64,000 nt of DNA from CALSPH01 sp041690035 (GTDB lineage Bacteria > Bacteroidota > Bacteroidia > NS11-12g > UBA955): the NCBI GenBank assembly GCA_041690035.1, contig JBDNFC010000081.1:1-64000 (forward strand), written 5' to 3'. Position numbers and translations under genes: made by a program. Under the pieces are notes generated by a model. That model was given only the letters and a program-made list of their open reading frames with translations. It was not told the DNA's origin and searched no databases. The first letter of the stretch is position 1. Every line of letters starts with the position of its first letter. Positions 53,012-61,804 of the stretch are shown in pieces.

Positions 53012-54877
53012 TTATAAAAGAGCAAGCGCTCTTCTGGCATCTTCATAAAAGGGATTTAAGTTAATTGCTTTAATGAAATATTCCTTTGCAATGCCTCTTT
53101 TTTGTTGATTTAGGTAAATTTTTCCCAAGTAATAGTAGGCTTTTTCATATTTAGATTGCAAAATTAAGATTGCTTTAAATCGTTTTTCTGCCATTGTTAT
53201 ATCGCCTAATTTTAAAAAATTAATAGCCTCTGCCAAAATATAATCAGGCTGTTTTGGTAAAAGAATGTTGGCGTGGTGATACCAAAATTTTGCTAATAAA
53301 AAGTCCCCCATATTAAATGCTCCTTGCGCTAATCTATAGGCCATGAAATGCTGTTTTACTTTGGCAGAATCTTTGTCTTTGGCTATCAGTAGCAGCCCTT
53401 TATAATCTTGAATATTATAAAGATAATGCACTGCGATAGGTGAAATTGTGGTAAGCGATATTGATTTACTGTATTGCTTTGCTTTTTCGATATAAAATGG
53501 ATTATTGTCAAATTTTTCAGCATAAGTTAAATAAGCCAATAATCTTGTTTGGTCATCTTCTTTTCCTCCATTTATAGATTTTAATTCAACTATTTTAGCC
53601 TTTGGTGCTATAGATGCGGCACCACCTAATGGTTTTCTTATATAGTGATCGTGTATTGATACATGAGGTATATCTTTAGTTCCAGACAATGGCATATGGC
53701 ATTGAACACAATTGTAATTTGCTGCTAGTAAATTTTGCTTATTTTCTGAACAAAGTCCATTTTTATTGACATTTGTATGACAACTATTGCATGCAAGGTT
53801 AAAATTTTTTGTATTTGTTTCTCTAACACTAACATGAGGGTTATGGCAACTAATACAGGTAAAATCATTTTTTGAGTTATAGGCCAATAATGATTCCTTA
53901 TTAGATTTAATAAAACATTGACTCATTTGAAAACGCTCTGCGTGAGAAGCCATAATAAAATCATGATTTTGATTGTCGTAGGTAGGCAAATAAACTTGCA
54001 TCACCTCACTTAGTGCCATACCTGGCCTAAAATCACCGAAAGTTTTACCCTCTTTTAGCACCGCATTTCCTTGCAAATGGCACCTTTGACAAATATCAAT
54101 TTGTAGTTTCCATGGCAATCTCTTAGGGTTTACTATGGTGTAATCTGTTTGGGTTTTTGTGTCTACAATAATTCCTTTCTTCTTCTCACCTACATGTATG
54201 CTACCAGGCCCATGGCAGCTTTCACAACCAATTCCTTTGGGAATTGAAAGGTATTTATGGGTGCTATTTTTATCAATATTTGGCAAACTATTATGGCAAC
54301 TCATACATTCTAGTTCAATTTTTCTGCTAAACCTAACATTGTTGGTTTCATAGCCAGGTGGAAGCCCCCATTTTTTTTCCTGAACATACCAGGTAATAGG
54401 TGCTTGAAATACATAGCCATTATCTACCCAAAAATGTGAATTAGTATGGTGGCCACTTCCTATTATATAACTAATTTGTTCTGTTCGCTTATGCGATGTA
54501 TCGCCATCATCGTTTAATTGCCATTCTTTTATGTATAATTTATTTTGTGTCCAAAAAGCTTTATAATACAACTTATTAATACTGTCAAATATAGGTAATT
54601 GATCAAAATCTGCCACAGACTTTGCCGGCAAAGCACTGTCAAAACTCATGCCCATGCCCGTATGCATAAATGTAGCATGATTATCTACATGGCAATCTGA
54701 ACAAACTTCGCTGCCCAAATAATCGGCATTCCCATATACATTTAAAAAAGGTGAGCTTTTTACCTCCTGATTATTTTTTTTAGTACAAGCAACTACAATG
54801 ACCACAATTAGGATAAAAGTGATAATAATTAATTTGTGAACTTTATTATTTAACCATTTGGAAACTGAACTTTCCAA
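53012..54877 (-). CDS. Seven-heme c-type cytochrome lipoprotein with C-terminal TPRs
   Basis: A 621-residue export-type protein: leader IIITFILIVVIVVAC (lipobox Cys31) and then seven heme-binding Cys-x-x-Cys-His motifs at about residues 59, 191, 218, 263, 341, 363 and 390, with extra histidines that could be axial ligands. The last ~200 residues form tetratricopeptide-like helices (YEKAYYYLGKIYLNQQKR). It would carry electrons at the outer face of the inner or in the outer membrane. Related proteins include cytochrome c554-type and nitrite-reductase-linked cytochromes; substrate unknown. The ATG overlaps the rhodanese gene by 28 bases. Confidence 0.93.
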   Translation of the reverse strand: MESSVSKWLNNKVHKLIIITFILIVVIVVACTKKNNQEVKSSPFLNVYGNADYLGSEVCSDCHVDNHATFMHTGMGMSFDSALPAKSVADFDQLPIFDSINKLYYKAFWTQNKLYIKEWQLNDDGDTSHKRTEQISYIIGSGHHTNSHFWVDNGYVFQAPITWYVQEKKWGLPPGYETNNVRFSRKIELECMSCHNSLPNIDKNSTHKYLSIPKGIGCESCHGPGSIHVGEKKKGIIVDTKTQTDYTIVNPKRLPWKLQIDICQRCHLQGNAVLKEGKTFGDFRPGMALSEVMQVYLPTYDNQNHDFIMASHAERFQMSQCFIKSNKESLLAYNSKNDFTCISCHNPHVSVRETNTKNFNLACNSCHTNVNKNGLCSENKQNLLAANYNCVQCHMPLSGTKDIPHVSIHDHYIRKPLGGAASIAPKAKIVELKSINGGKEDDQTRLLAYLTYAEKFDNNPFYIEKAKQYSKSISLTTISPIAVHYLYNIQDYKGLLLIAKDKDSAKVKQHFMAYRLAQGAFNMGDFLLAKFWYHHANILLPKQPDYILAEAINFLKLGDITMAEKRFKAILILQSKYEKAYYYLGKIYLNQQKRGIAKEYFIKAINLNPFYEDARRALALL

Positions 54878-55158
54878 TCTAACATCCCTCCTATTAAGTT
54901 TCTTACCCTAGAAAATCCTTGTGCTTGCATAAATAGTTTAGCATTGCCACTTCTGCCGCCAGATTTGCAGTGCAATATAATTTCTTGGTCTTTATAATCT
55001 TCCATTTCAATTAACTTGTTTGGCAATTCACCCAAAGGTACTAGCTGTGCACCAATATTAAACTCTTCATACTCCCACGGCTCTCTTACATCAATAATGG
55101 TTAATTGCTCACCATCATCCATTCTTTTTTTTAATTCAATTACTGTAATGTCAATCAT
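54850..55158 (-). CDS. Rhodanese-like domain protein
   Basis: The 102-residue single-domain rhodanese has IIDVREPWEYEEF and the active-site loop HCKSGGRS with Cys64. Without a signal peptide it would be cytosolic, so it is not in the same compartment as the overlapping cytochrome. Sulfur transfer or persulfide handling is the expected chemistry. It overlaps the upstream T9SS gene by ATGA and the downstream cytochrome by 28 bases. Confidence 0.92.
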   Translation of the reverse strand: MIDITVIELKKRMDDGEQLTIIDVREPWEYEEFNIGAQLVPLGELPNKLIEMEDYKDQEIILHCKSGGRSGNAKLFMQAQGFSRVRNLIGGMLDWKVQFPNG

Positions 55159-57071
55159 TGTATAAGTATCTTTTTTATTATTTTATGATTATTGGTATCT
55201 AATGTTATGCAAAAATATAACCCGGGTATTGGAATTAAAATCTCATGTTGTTTTTTAAACATGTCGCAAACTAAAATATTTTTGCCTAGCATATCTATTA
55301 TCTGAAAATTAACGGGAATGTTAGATGTGATATTGATATAACTTCTGCTAGGATTTGGATAAATATTTACGCTTTCTAATTGATCAATAGTTCGAGCTTT
55401 GGTACTTTTAAAAATATATTTATCAATAAGCGGGCGCATCATTAATGCCCCTTTAAATACAGGGTTTAATTTTTGCCAAAAACCCAACAAATCGTAATAA
55501 ATTTCTGGTTGATAATTATTAAAGTCATTATAATTTTCGTCCCAGCCAATATTAAGTATAAAGCTACTATTTTGCTGCCAGCCAATGAAAAAATCCCCAG
55601 CAGGCAGAAATATTGCAGAATCTAATAAGAAGGTGCTAAACCCATGAATGGTATCTCTATAAGCTGGCACTGCATTAATTCTAGCTAATACAATATTCGA
55701 TTTTCCGCTTGCATTATTTATTTCTTTCCAAAGTATAAGCTGAAATGGTCTAAAGGTGACGGCTTCTATGGCTTGGTTAAAAAAAACATCAAATCCTCTA
55801 AAAGTATCTGCTTTGGCTAAGGTGTATTTTATTGCGACAAATCCAGGACCATTAGGCAATGATGCATAATCTAAGCCAAAACTTGCCTCTGCCGAACCGT
55901 CATCGTATGCATAATAATCATCAAATTTCTGCAATTGTGTAATCGAATTGTTGTTAAACAAAGAGTTATATGCACTTTGCTCTGTTACATCATTACCAGG
56001 TGAATTAATTGTGTAATTATTTCTAATAGAAGGTGTATCGCCTACTAGAGTATTCATTGCAAATGCCGAATAAGTAACTGTGCTATCGCCATTTTGATTA
56101 ATATTTAGGTTTCTAGAAGTAAACGGAACAAAATCTATTCTTGTATTAACATCGTTAAACGACTCTGATTGCACAGATGCAAAAACAACTCCTGCCCTAC
56201 TATTATTTCTAAAATACACTTTTCTTGAACTTGCAGTATACAAGCCGGGATTAATCTTAAAATGGCTATATGGCATGCATGAATACTTGCTTAACAAACC
56301 TGTTGGCTTTCTTGTAAAAGATACATCTTGTATCAGTGTATCTTTAAAACCCCTAGCCGCAGCAAACTGAATATAATCTAGGTGATAATGATTCATGTTT
56401 CCACTAGTTTTTACAAAATTAATAAACCTAAACCTAAATTTGCCATGCAAAAACCGTGGAGCTAAAATACCAATAAAAAATTGACGAAACTGAGGCGCTT
56501 GATTCCCAGATAACCGCCAAACAGATTGCCAATTAAAATTATTGTCTAAAAATTGTAATACTATAGAATCTTGAGTTTCGGGAGCATCGCCATATCCACC
56601 CGATTGTACAAAAAAACTAAGATAAATGCTATCGGACAATGAATAATTTATGCGATTCATACCCACTATTCGGTCTAGAAGGTTAATGTTCTGGGATGAA
56701 AGTGTATCTGCTGCAACGCTAACAAATTTGCTTAAAGGTCCGTATGGTTGTCCTATTGCATTGATGTGATCAAAAGTGGCAACTCCTTGACTAATTACAT
56801 TTTTTCCGTAATTGTTATTGATAAAAACTGTATTATCTGTCCAAAGGCGTTGGTCAGGATAAATATTGTTTAAAGGATAAGAAAAATCATCGAAAAAAGG
56901 AAGACTTAAAGAATCGCTGCTCAATTGAGCTATTTGAAACAGTGATTTTCTTGCAAAGTTTTGATTAAAAAGTGCCGCGTTCTGATTGGGCATATACAAT
57001 CTAGGCCCTTGAGAAAATCCATAAAATATTTGGACAAAAAAGAAAAAAAATAGTAAATATCGTTTAATCAT
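55155..57071 (-). CDS. T9SS-secreted protein of unknown function
   Basis: The 638-residue product begins at ATG 57071 with a signal peptide (RYLLFFFFFVQIFYGFSQ). The body has a beta-rich, repeated-strand look (DSLSLPFFDDFSYP, DDGSAEASFGLDYAS) like Bacteroidota jelly-roll/FN3-type secreted proteins, and I cannot name a catalytic site. The C-terminus is a T9SS type A sorting domain (VNIYPNPSRSYINIT, FQIIDMLGKNILV). Two alternative starts (57089, 57071) are possible; the latter avoids six residues before the leader. Confidence 0.88.
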   Translation of the reverse strand: MIKRYLLFFFFFVQIFYGFSQGPRLYMPNQNAALFNQNFARKSLFQIAQLSSDSLSLPFFDDFSYPLNNIYPDQRLWTDNTVFINNNYGKNVISQGVATFDHINAIGQPYGPLSKFVSVAADTLSSQNINLLDRIVGMNRINYSLSDSIYLSFFVQSGGYGDAPETQDSIVLQFLDNNFNWQSVWRLSGNQAPQFRQFFIGILAPRFLHGKFRFRFINFVKTSGNMNHYHLDYIQFAAARGFKDTLIQDVSFTRKPTGLLSKYSCMPYSHFKINPGLYTASSRKVYFRNNSRAGVVFASVQSESFNDVNTRIDFVPFTSRNLNINQNGDSTVTYSAFAMNTLVGDTPSIRNNYTINSPGNDVTEQSAYNSLFNNNSITQLQKFDDYYAYDDGSAEASFGLDYASLPNGPGFVAIKYTLAKADTFRGFDVFFNQAIEAVTFRPFQLILWKEINNASGKSNIVLARINAVPAYRDTIHGFSTFLLDSAIFLPAGDFFIGWQQNSSFILNIGWDENYNDFNNYQPEIYYDLLGFWQKLNPVFKGALMMRPLIDKYIFKSTKARTIDQLESVNIYPNPSRSYINITSNIPVNFQIIDMLGKNILVCDMFKKQHEILIPIPGLYFCITLDTNNHKIIKKILIQ

Positions 57072-57089
57072 GTAGTTAATTATTTCCAA

Positions 57090-57755
57090 TTAGTTATCAG
57101 TGTTTGCCGAAAAGGTATCTTTCTTATTTTTTTCAATTTTATTCTTAAGTTTATCATTCATTATACCATCTTTATATTGCCAACCTTCTATTTGCATGCT
57201 ATCTACTCCATTTATATAAACGCTATCAATATCAATATATTTTGAGACCCATAAATCTATTTTTGCACCTTTTTCTATTAACTTACCGCTTACAATTGTA
57301 TCTCCTTTAAAAAACTGTTTCAAAACTACCCCCGTTCCAAGCAATGACGGTTTTTCTACGATATTACCCAGCATTAAACCAGCATTTGTTAATAAAGCCT
57401 TTGCTAAGTTTATAGAGTTATCTTTTAATTTCGGCATTCTTACTTTTGGTTTTGCCAAAGAGTTGATGGTTAAGTAAATTTTACGCCCTTCTTTTACCTC
57501 TTGCCCTGGATCTGGATCTTGCTCCGTAATACTCATTTTTTTAAAATCTCCGGTATAAACAGAATCTTGAATGATGGGCTCCAATCCTACATTCTCTAAA
57601 GTTTTTATTGCCTCTAAATAATTTAGTTTTTTAACATTTGGAATTTTTACTCTTGTGCCATGATTGGTATACCTCCTGATTGATTGTTCTAAAACAAACA
57701 ATAAAAATACTGAAAGCAATATAGCTAAAAAGATATTTTTTATAAATTTCATCAA
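57090..57755 (-). CDS. PASTA-domain membrane protein
   Basis: The 221-residue protein has one N-terminal membrane helix (about 6-25) and at least two PASTA repeats: VKIPNVKKLNYLEAIKTLENVGL with EQDPDPGQEVKEG, and VRMPKLKDNSINLAKALLTNAGL with LGTGVVLKQ. PASTA domains bind unlinked peptidoglycan or related muropeptides. No kinase domain is attached. Its stop is 18 bases before the T9SS gene start. Confidence 0.92.
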   Translation of the reverse strand: MMKFIKNIFLAILLSVFLLFVLEQSIRRYTNHGTRVKIPNVKKLNYLEAIKTLENVGLEPIIQDSVYTGDFKKMSITEQDPDPGQEVKEGRKIYLTINSLAKPKVRMPKLKDNSINLAKALLTNAGLMLGNIVEKPSLLGTGVVLKQFFKGDTIVSGKLIEKGAKIDLWVSKYIDIDSVYINGVDSMQIEGWQYKDGIMNDKLKNKIEKNKKDTFSANTDN

Positions 57756-57894
57756 TCAATATTTTGTGCAAAGATACTATTTATGGTTATAATACTAATG
57801 GTAATTTTTTTCCTTAAATATAAAAGTAAACATCATTTATTGCACTAACTAAATGATGCGAAAAATATTTCTGAATTGCTAAAAAACAAAAAAA

Positions 57895-57985
57895 GGCAAG
57901 TAAATATCGCACCGCTACAACCGCCTACCCTTGCTGTTTTCCAACCCTGGGGGAGTTTAGCAGGAGCTGGTCGTACCTACTTGCC
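57895..57985 (-). ncRNA. ffs: Signal recognition particle RNA (4.5S type)
   Basis: On the minus strand the transcript begins GGCAAGTAGGTACG and ends TACTTGCC, the two ends forming a perfect eight-base helix. The apical domain contains CTCCCCCAGGGTTGGAAAAC and CAGCAAGGGTAGGCGG, which match the conserved SRP helix-8 pattern: CAGG strand, GGAA tetraloop, AGCA strand. The stem closing the loop is G-T-T/A-A-C where most bacteria have G-C-C/G-G-C, a compensated change. A T-run follows. The promoter TATCTTTG lies directly upstream. It partners FtsY in co-translational export. Confidence 0.92.
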
Positions 57986-57989
57986 ACTG

Positions 57990-58023
57990 CAAAGATAATA
58001 TAAATATGTGCTAACAATACAAA
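57990..58023 (-). promoter_or_regulatory. SRP RNA promoter
   Basis: TATCTTTG (57997-57990 on the minus strand) with TTTG (58023-58020) 22 bases upstream. The first base of the RNA follows about five bases after the box. Confidence 0.75.
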
Positions 58024-58451
58024 AATATTTTGTTTTTTAAAATCTTAAAGGGTTATAAATTTGTATTCCATCACGTTAGCAAAAATATTCAATTTACTTT
58101 TATCACGAAATTTAACCATAAAAAATGTTTATAAGTTCTATTTACTTAGATAAAATGAAAAAATATTGTGTCAGAAGCCTCCTACTTTATCAAAAAAAAT
58201 TGCAAAAATTAGCTCTTATTTCAAAATAAATATAAGTCAAATACGCAAAACGCTCTTTGCAATGAATTAGATATCAATACTCAATCTATGGTGTTCTGCT
58301 ATCATATTTTTTTATAGAAATTATAAAGCATGTAATAGCAAATAAAATTGCACCAATTTTACTAATTTCTCTCTTAAAGTTAAAAATAAATGCACAAGAT
58401 ACTTTCAAGATTTTAAAATCAAGTTGAATAAGGTAAAGTTCATTAATCAAG
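58024..58451. other. Interval between SRP RNA and dinB without a clear gene
   Basis: AT-rich sequence of about 430 bases. A 60-codon minus-strand frame at 58286-58468 overlaps the end of dinB, lacks a recognisable domain and a promoter, and is judged a chance frame. Nothing else is visible. Confidence 0.5.
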
Positions 58452-59609
58452 CTATACTTTCTTGCCACTCAATATTGAATTTGCTCTTTTGATTAAACCA
58501 TGTCCAAATCTATTTTTCATGCGGTCTATTGCTTGGTAGAGGCCTATCATCTCTTGGGTATCGTCAAACATATTTATTTGGTAGTTTCCCTGCACCAAGT
58601 GGGTAAATTTAATTCCCACAAGCCTAATAAGCATGCGCCTGCTATATGTTTTCTTAAATAGTTCCATCATAATGGGTAATATAACATGGTCTGCATTGGT
58701 ATAAGAAATTTGCTGCTGCAAAGTATGGGTATCAAAATTGGCATACCTAATTTTAATGCTTAGGCAAGCAGTAAGTTTTTGCTGCTGCCTAAGCTCAAAA
58801 CAAAGTTTTTCTACCAGAGCCGCAATAACAGTATGAAGCATATACATATCTATGGTGTCTTGCTGAAAAGTGCGCTCTGCCGACATTGATTTTTGTTCCC
58901 GATATGGTTTTACAGGACTATGATCTATTGCGTTTGCTTTTTGCCAAACCCCCACACCATTTTTTCCTAACACTTTTTCCATCAATTGCAGGGGTATTTC
59001 TTGCACCGTTTGTATCTTTTCTATACCCAAGTTGCGCAGACTCTTGTATGTTTCGGCACCTACCATGGGTATTTTACGAATAGATAATGGAGCCAAAAAA
59101 GGCTTTTCGGTTCCTTCCAAGATGTCTAACTGCCCTGCGGGTTTTGCTTGTCCTGTAGCAATTTTAGATACTGTTTTGTTGACAGATAAACCCATAGAAA
59201 TAGGCAATCCTGTTTCGCTAATAATTTGCTTGCGCAGTGCTGTGGCTATTTTAAAACATCCAAAAAACTTATCCATACCAGTCATATCTATATAAAACTC
59301 ATCTATTGAAGATTTTTCATATAGGGGCACACTTTCTTTAATGATATCAGTAACCATGTGTGAATAATAGGTGTATTTATCAAAATCGCCTCTTAAAAAC
59401 ACAGCGTCTGGGCATAGGCTGCGTGCCATACGCATAGGCATAGCAGAGTGCACGCCATACTTTCGAGCCTCATAACTACAAGAAGATACTACACCCCTAT
59501 CCCCCAATCCTCCAATAATTACTGGCTTGCCCACAATCTGTGGATGAACTAAACGCTCCACAGAAACAAAAAAAGAGTCTAGGTCCATGTGTAGAATAGA
59601 TCGCTTCAT
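58452..59609 (-). CDS. dinB: Error-prone DNA polymerase IV
   Basis: The 385-residue Y-family polymerase has the catalytic HMDLDSFFVSVE (Asp9, Asp11), SSCSYEARKYGVHS, the second metal site SSIDEFYIDMTG (Asp, Glu) and a little-finger domain. It copies damaged DNA with low fidelity. Directly before its start lies a perfect palindrome that overlaps the predicted transcription start, the expected place for a repressor. Confidence 0.96.
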   Translation of the reverse strand: MKRSILHMDLDSFFVSVERLVHPQIVGKPVIIGGLGDRGVVSSCSYEARKYGVHSAMPMRMARSLCPDAVFLRGDFDKYTYYSHMVTDIIKESVPLYEKSSIDEFYIDMTGMDKFFGCFKIATALRKQIISETGLPISMGLSVNKTVSKIATGQAKPAGQLDILEGTEKPFLAPLSIRKIPMVGAETYKSLRNLGIEKIQTVQEIPLQLMEKVLGKNGVGVWQKANAIDHSPVKPYREQKSMSAERTFQQDTIDMYMLHTVIAALVEKLCFELRQQQKLTACLSIKIRYANFDTHTLQQQISYTNADHVILPIMMELFKKTYSRRMLIRLVGIKFTHLVQGNYQINMFDDTQEMIGLYQAIDRMKNRFGHGLIKRANSILSGKKV

Positions 59610-59619
59610 GATAATATTA

Positions 59620-59637
59620 TTGTCAATATAATGACAA
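59620..59637. promoter_or_regulatory. Palindromic operator upstream of dinB
   Basis: TTGTCA (59620-59625), six bases, TGACAA (59632-59637): a perfect inverted repeat of 18 bases. It is directly downstream of the -7 box and so covers the predicted transcription start. A LexA-type or other dimeric repressor would block transcription here. No known SOS box consensus for this lineage can be claimed from the sequence. Confidence 0.6.
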
Positions 59638-59645
59638 CAAATATA
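59638..59645 (-). promoter_or_regulatory. dinB promoter -7 box
   Basis: On the minus strand TATATTTG fits TAnnTTTG and is immediately followed by the palindromic operator; ATG 59609 is 28 bases further. Confidence 0.65.
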
Positions 59646-59724
59646 TCAAAAATAAATTTAATTCTAAGTTTAATTTATTTTTTAGGTAAAAAAAATAAGC
59701 CTATAAACAACTTAGGCAATACTT

Positions 59725-60441
59725 TTATGAAATGGTGAATTTATAACCCACACCACGCAAGCTTTTAAAAAAAACAGGATTATGAGGATCTTTTTCAAAA
59801 TATTTTCTAAAAGCGAGTATAAAATTATCGATTGTTCTGGTAGATGGATAAACTGTATAACCCCAAACAGTTTGCAATATTTTTTCTCTACTAACAACAT
59901 CTCCTTCATTCTCTATAAGCACTTTTAGCAACATTACTTCTTTTTTTGTGAGGCTAAATGTCCCATTTATTCCTCTCGCCTCATAGGTTTGAAAATTAAT
60001 ATAATTTTCACTCCATTGGTATTCATCATAATTGGCTTTTGCACTATTATTTTCAGAGCGGTTTACCGATTTATTAACTTTAATAATAAGTTCTTCCAAA
60101 TTAAATGGCTTTGATAAATAATCATCCCCACCTTTTTTTAACCCCACAATTCTATCTTCCGGAGTACCCTTTGCAGATACGAAAATAATGGGCACTTGAT
60201 TATTAACAAGCCTGATGGCCTCGCAAACCTCTATACCACTAACACCTGGCAACATGATATCAAGCACTACTGTATCAAATTTTTCTTCTTTAAACCGCTG
60301 TATAGCACTGATTCCATTGTATTCAGAAATTACTTTAAAGCCATCCATTTCTAAATTTAGTTTTACCAAATCATTTAAATCTTCTTCGTCTTCTACTAGC
60401 AGTATCCGTGCTTTAGGTTTATTTAGTGGTTTGTTATTCAT
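59725..60441 (-). CDS. OmpR/PhoB-type response regulator
   Basis: The 238-residue regulator has a receiver domain (residues 12-125) with the phosphorylation Asp61 in VVLDIMLPG, Lys in DDYLSKPFN, and a winged-helix DNA-binding domain (SLTKKEVMLLKVLI, TRTIDNFILAFRKYF). It follows a histidine kinase gene by five bases. It resembles the RprY regulators of Bacteroidota. Targets unknown. Confidence 0.93.
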   Translation of the reverse strand: MNNKPLNKPKARILLVEDEEDLNDLVKLNLEMDGFKVISEYNGISAIQRFKEEKFDTVVLDIMLPGVSGIEVCEAIRLVNNQVPIIFVSAKGTPEDRIVGLKKGGDDYLSKPFNLEELIIKVNKSVNRSENNSAKANYDEYQWSENYINFQTYEARGINGTFSLTKKEVMLLKVLIENEGDVVSREKILQTVWGYTVYPSTRTIDNFILAFRKYFEKDPHNPVFFKSLRGVGYKFTIS

Positions 60442-60446
60442 TTTAT

Positions 60447-61550
60447 TTATTTTTTAAACGTGAGGATAAAGATGGAGCCTTTGGGTGTATTGTCCTTTAT
60501 ATAGATCTGTGCCTTGTTTAGTTTTAGTATTTGTTTTACCAAATATAGCCCAAGACCTGTTCCCTTAGTGATGCGGGTATCTTCATTTCCAACCCTATAA
60601 AATTTTTCAAAAACCCGTTTTTTATCATTGCTGTTAATTCCCAATCCTTGATCTGAAATTTTTACATACTTTTTTCCTTGTTTTTCGGCACCAATAATAT
60701 CTATTGTACTATTAACGGGGCTATATTTTAAGGCGTTATCTATCAAATTACTTAAGCAAATATCAAGTGTAAGACGATCGGCAGCCACAGAAAGGTTGTC
60801 TGGGATATTAATATTTATTTTAAAATTTGCTTTTAGAGAATTTGGAATCCTGCGAATAATATCCTCAACCAATTTTTTAAGGTTATTTGATTCAATACTT
60901 TTTTTATATTGGCTACCCTCTATTCTAGTCAGCAATAACATTCTATCAATCAAGTCTGTGAGCCTATTGGCATTTTGATCAATTTTTAGGAGCAAATCTG
61001 TTTTTGTTGTTTTATCTAGTTTTTCATCATTGTGTGTCAATGTTTGTGCTACTAATTTTATTGCAGTTACTGGCGTTTTTAACTCATGCGATACAGACAG
61101 TAAAAAATTATTTTGCTGTTTGCTTAAATTTAGAATTCTATTGATGCTAATAAATAACCACATTACCCCTATACCGATAATAACAAACATGGTTAATCCT
61201 TCCGCAATATACTTTATTTTCTCTTTTTTTAACCAAGCGTCATGCTTTCTTATTACAGCTTGACATACTTTAAAATCAGGTTTTCCATCACTATTGTATA
61301 CCAAAACCAAATCTGGGCAATGTTTTATTGCATAATTTTTTAACGCTTCTTGTTTATAAACTGCAGCGGTATCTAAGTGCAAGGCTTTGTGCATTTTTTT
61401 GCAATGCTCCTTTGCTGCAAAATGCTCATTTTGCAGCCTTACACCATACAATTCTTTACTTAATTTGACGAGTGAATAAGTCCACCAAATAAAAAAAGCG
61501 AATATATAGCATAAAACGAAAACGAGCCAAAATTTTATATTTTTTTGCAT
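60447..61550 (-). CDS. Membrane sensor histidine kinase
   Basis: The 367-residue kinase has two membrane helices (about 7-27 and 116-136) enclosing a periplasmic sensor, then HisKA with His155 in SVSHELKTPVTA, and an HATPase with N-box NLIDNALKYSP, G1 ISDQGLGI and G2 KGTGLGLYLVKQI. It resembles RprX and presumably phosphorylates the adjacent regulator. The gene diverges from porX across about 250 bases. Confidence 0.93.
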   Translation of the reverse strand: MQKNIKFWLVFVLCYIFAFFIWWTYSLVKLSKELYGVRLQNEHFAAKEHCKKMHKALHLDTAAVYKQEALKNYAIKHCPDLVLVYNSDGKPDFKVCQAVIRKHDAWLKKEKIKYIAEGLTMFVIIGIGVMWLFISINRILNLSKQQNNFLLSVSHELKTPVTAIKLVAQTLTHNDEKLDKTTKTDLLLKIDQNANRLTDLIDRMLLLTRIEGSQYKKSIESNNLKKLVEDIIRRIPNSLKANFKININIPDNLSVAADRLTLDICLSNLIDNALKYSPVNSTIDIIGAEKQGKKYVKISDQGLGINSNDKKRVFEKFYRVGNEDTRITKGTGLGLYLVKQILKLNKAQIYIKDNTPKGSIFILTFKK

Positions 61551-61790
61551 ATCAGTTTTTTTAACTTTCTATTTTTTGCTACAAATTAACACAATAACAA
61601 CCCATTGTGTTTTTTTATTTATACTCATTGCAATCATATTTATCTAAAAACTTGTTATTTCAGGTAAAACAAAGCTATTTTTTTATGAATGTTCCATTTA
61701 TGTTGCAATATACAGCCTGGTTTTTTATATAACTATTCAAATACTAAAAAGATAATAAGCCCGTTTATAATATATACAGAATTAAAAAAT

Positions 61791-61798
61791 TAACTTTG
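61791..61798 (+). promoter_or_regulatory. porX promoter -7 box, near-leaderless
   Basis: TAACTTTG fits TAnnTTTG and ends six bases before ATG 61805. A TTG inside this box is an unlikely earlier start. Confidence 0.6.
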
Positions 61799-61804
61799 CA
61801 CAAT

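Noticed and set aside
58286..58468. 60-codon frame between SRP RNA and dinB
   Set aside because: Overlaps dinB, has no promoter and no recognisable feature.
61796..61804. TTG start for porX
   Set aside because: Lies inside the TAACTTTG promoter box; ATG 61805 is the natural start.
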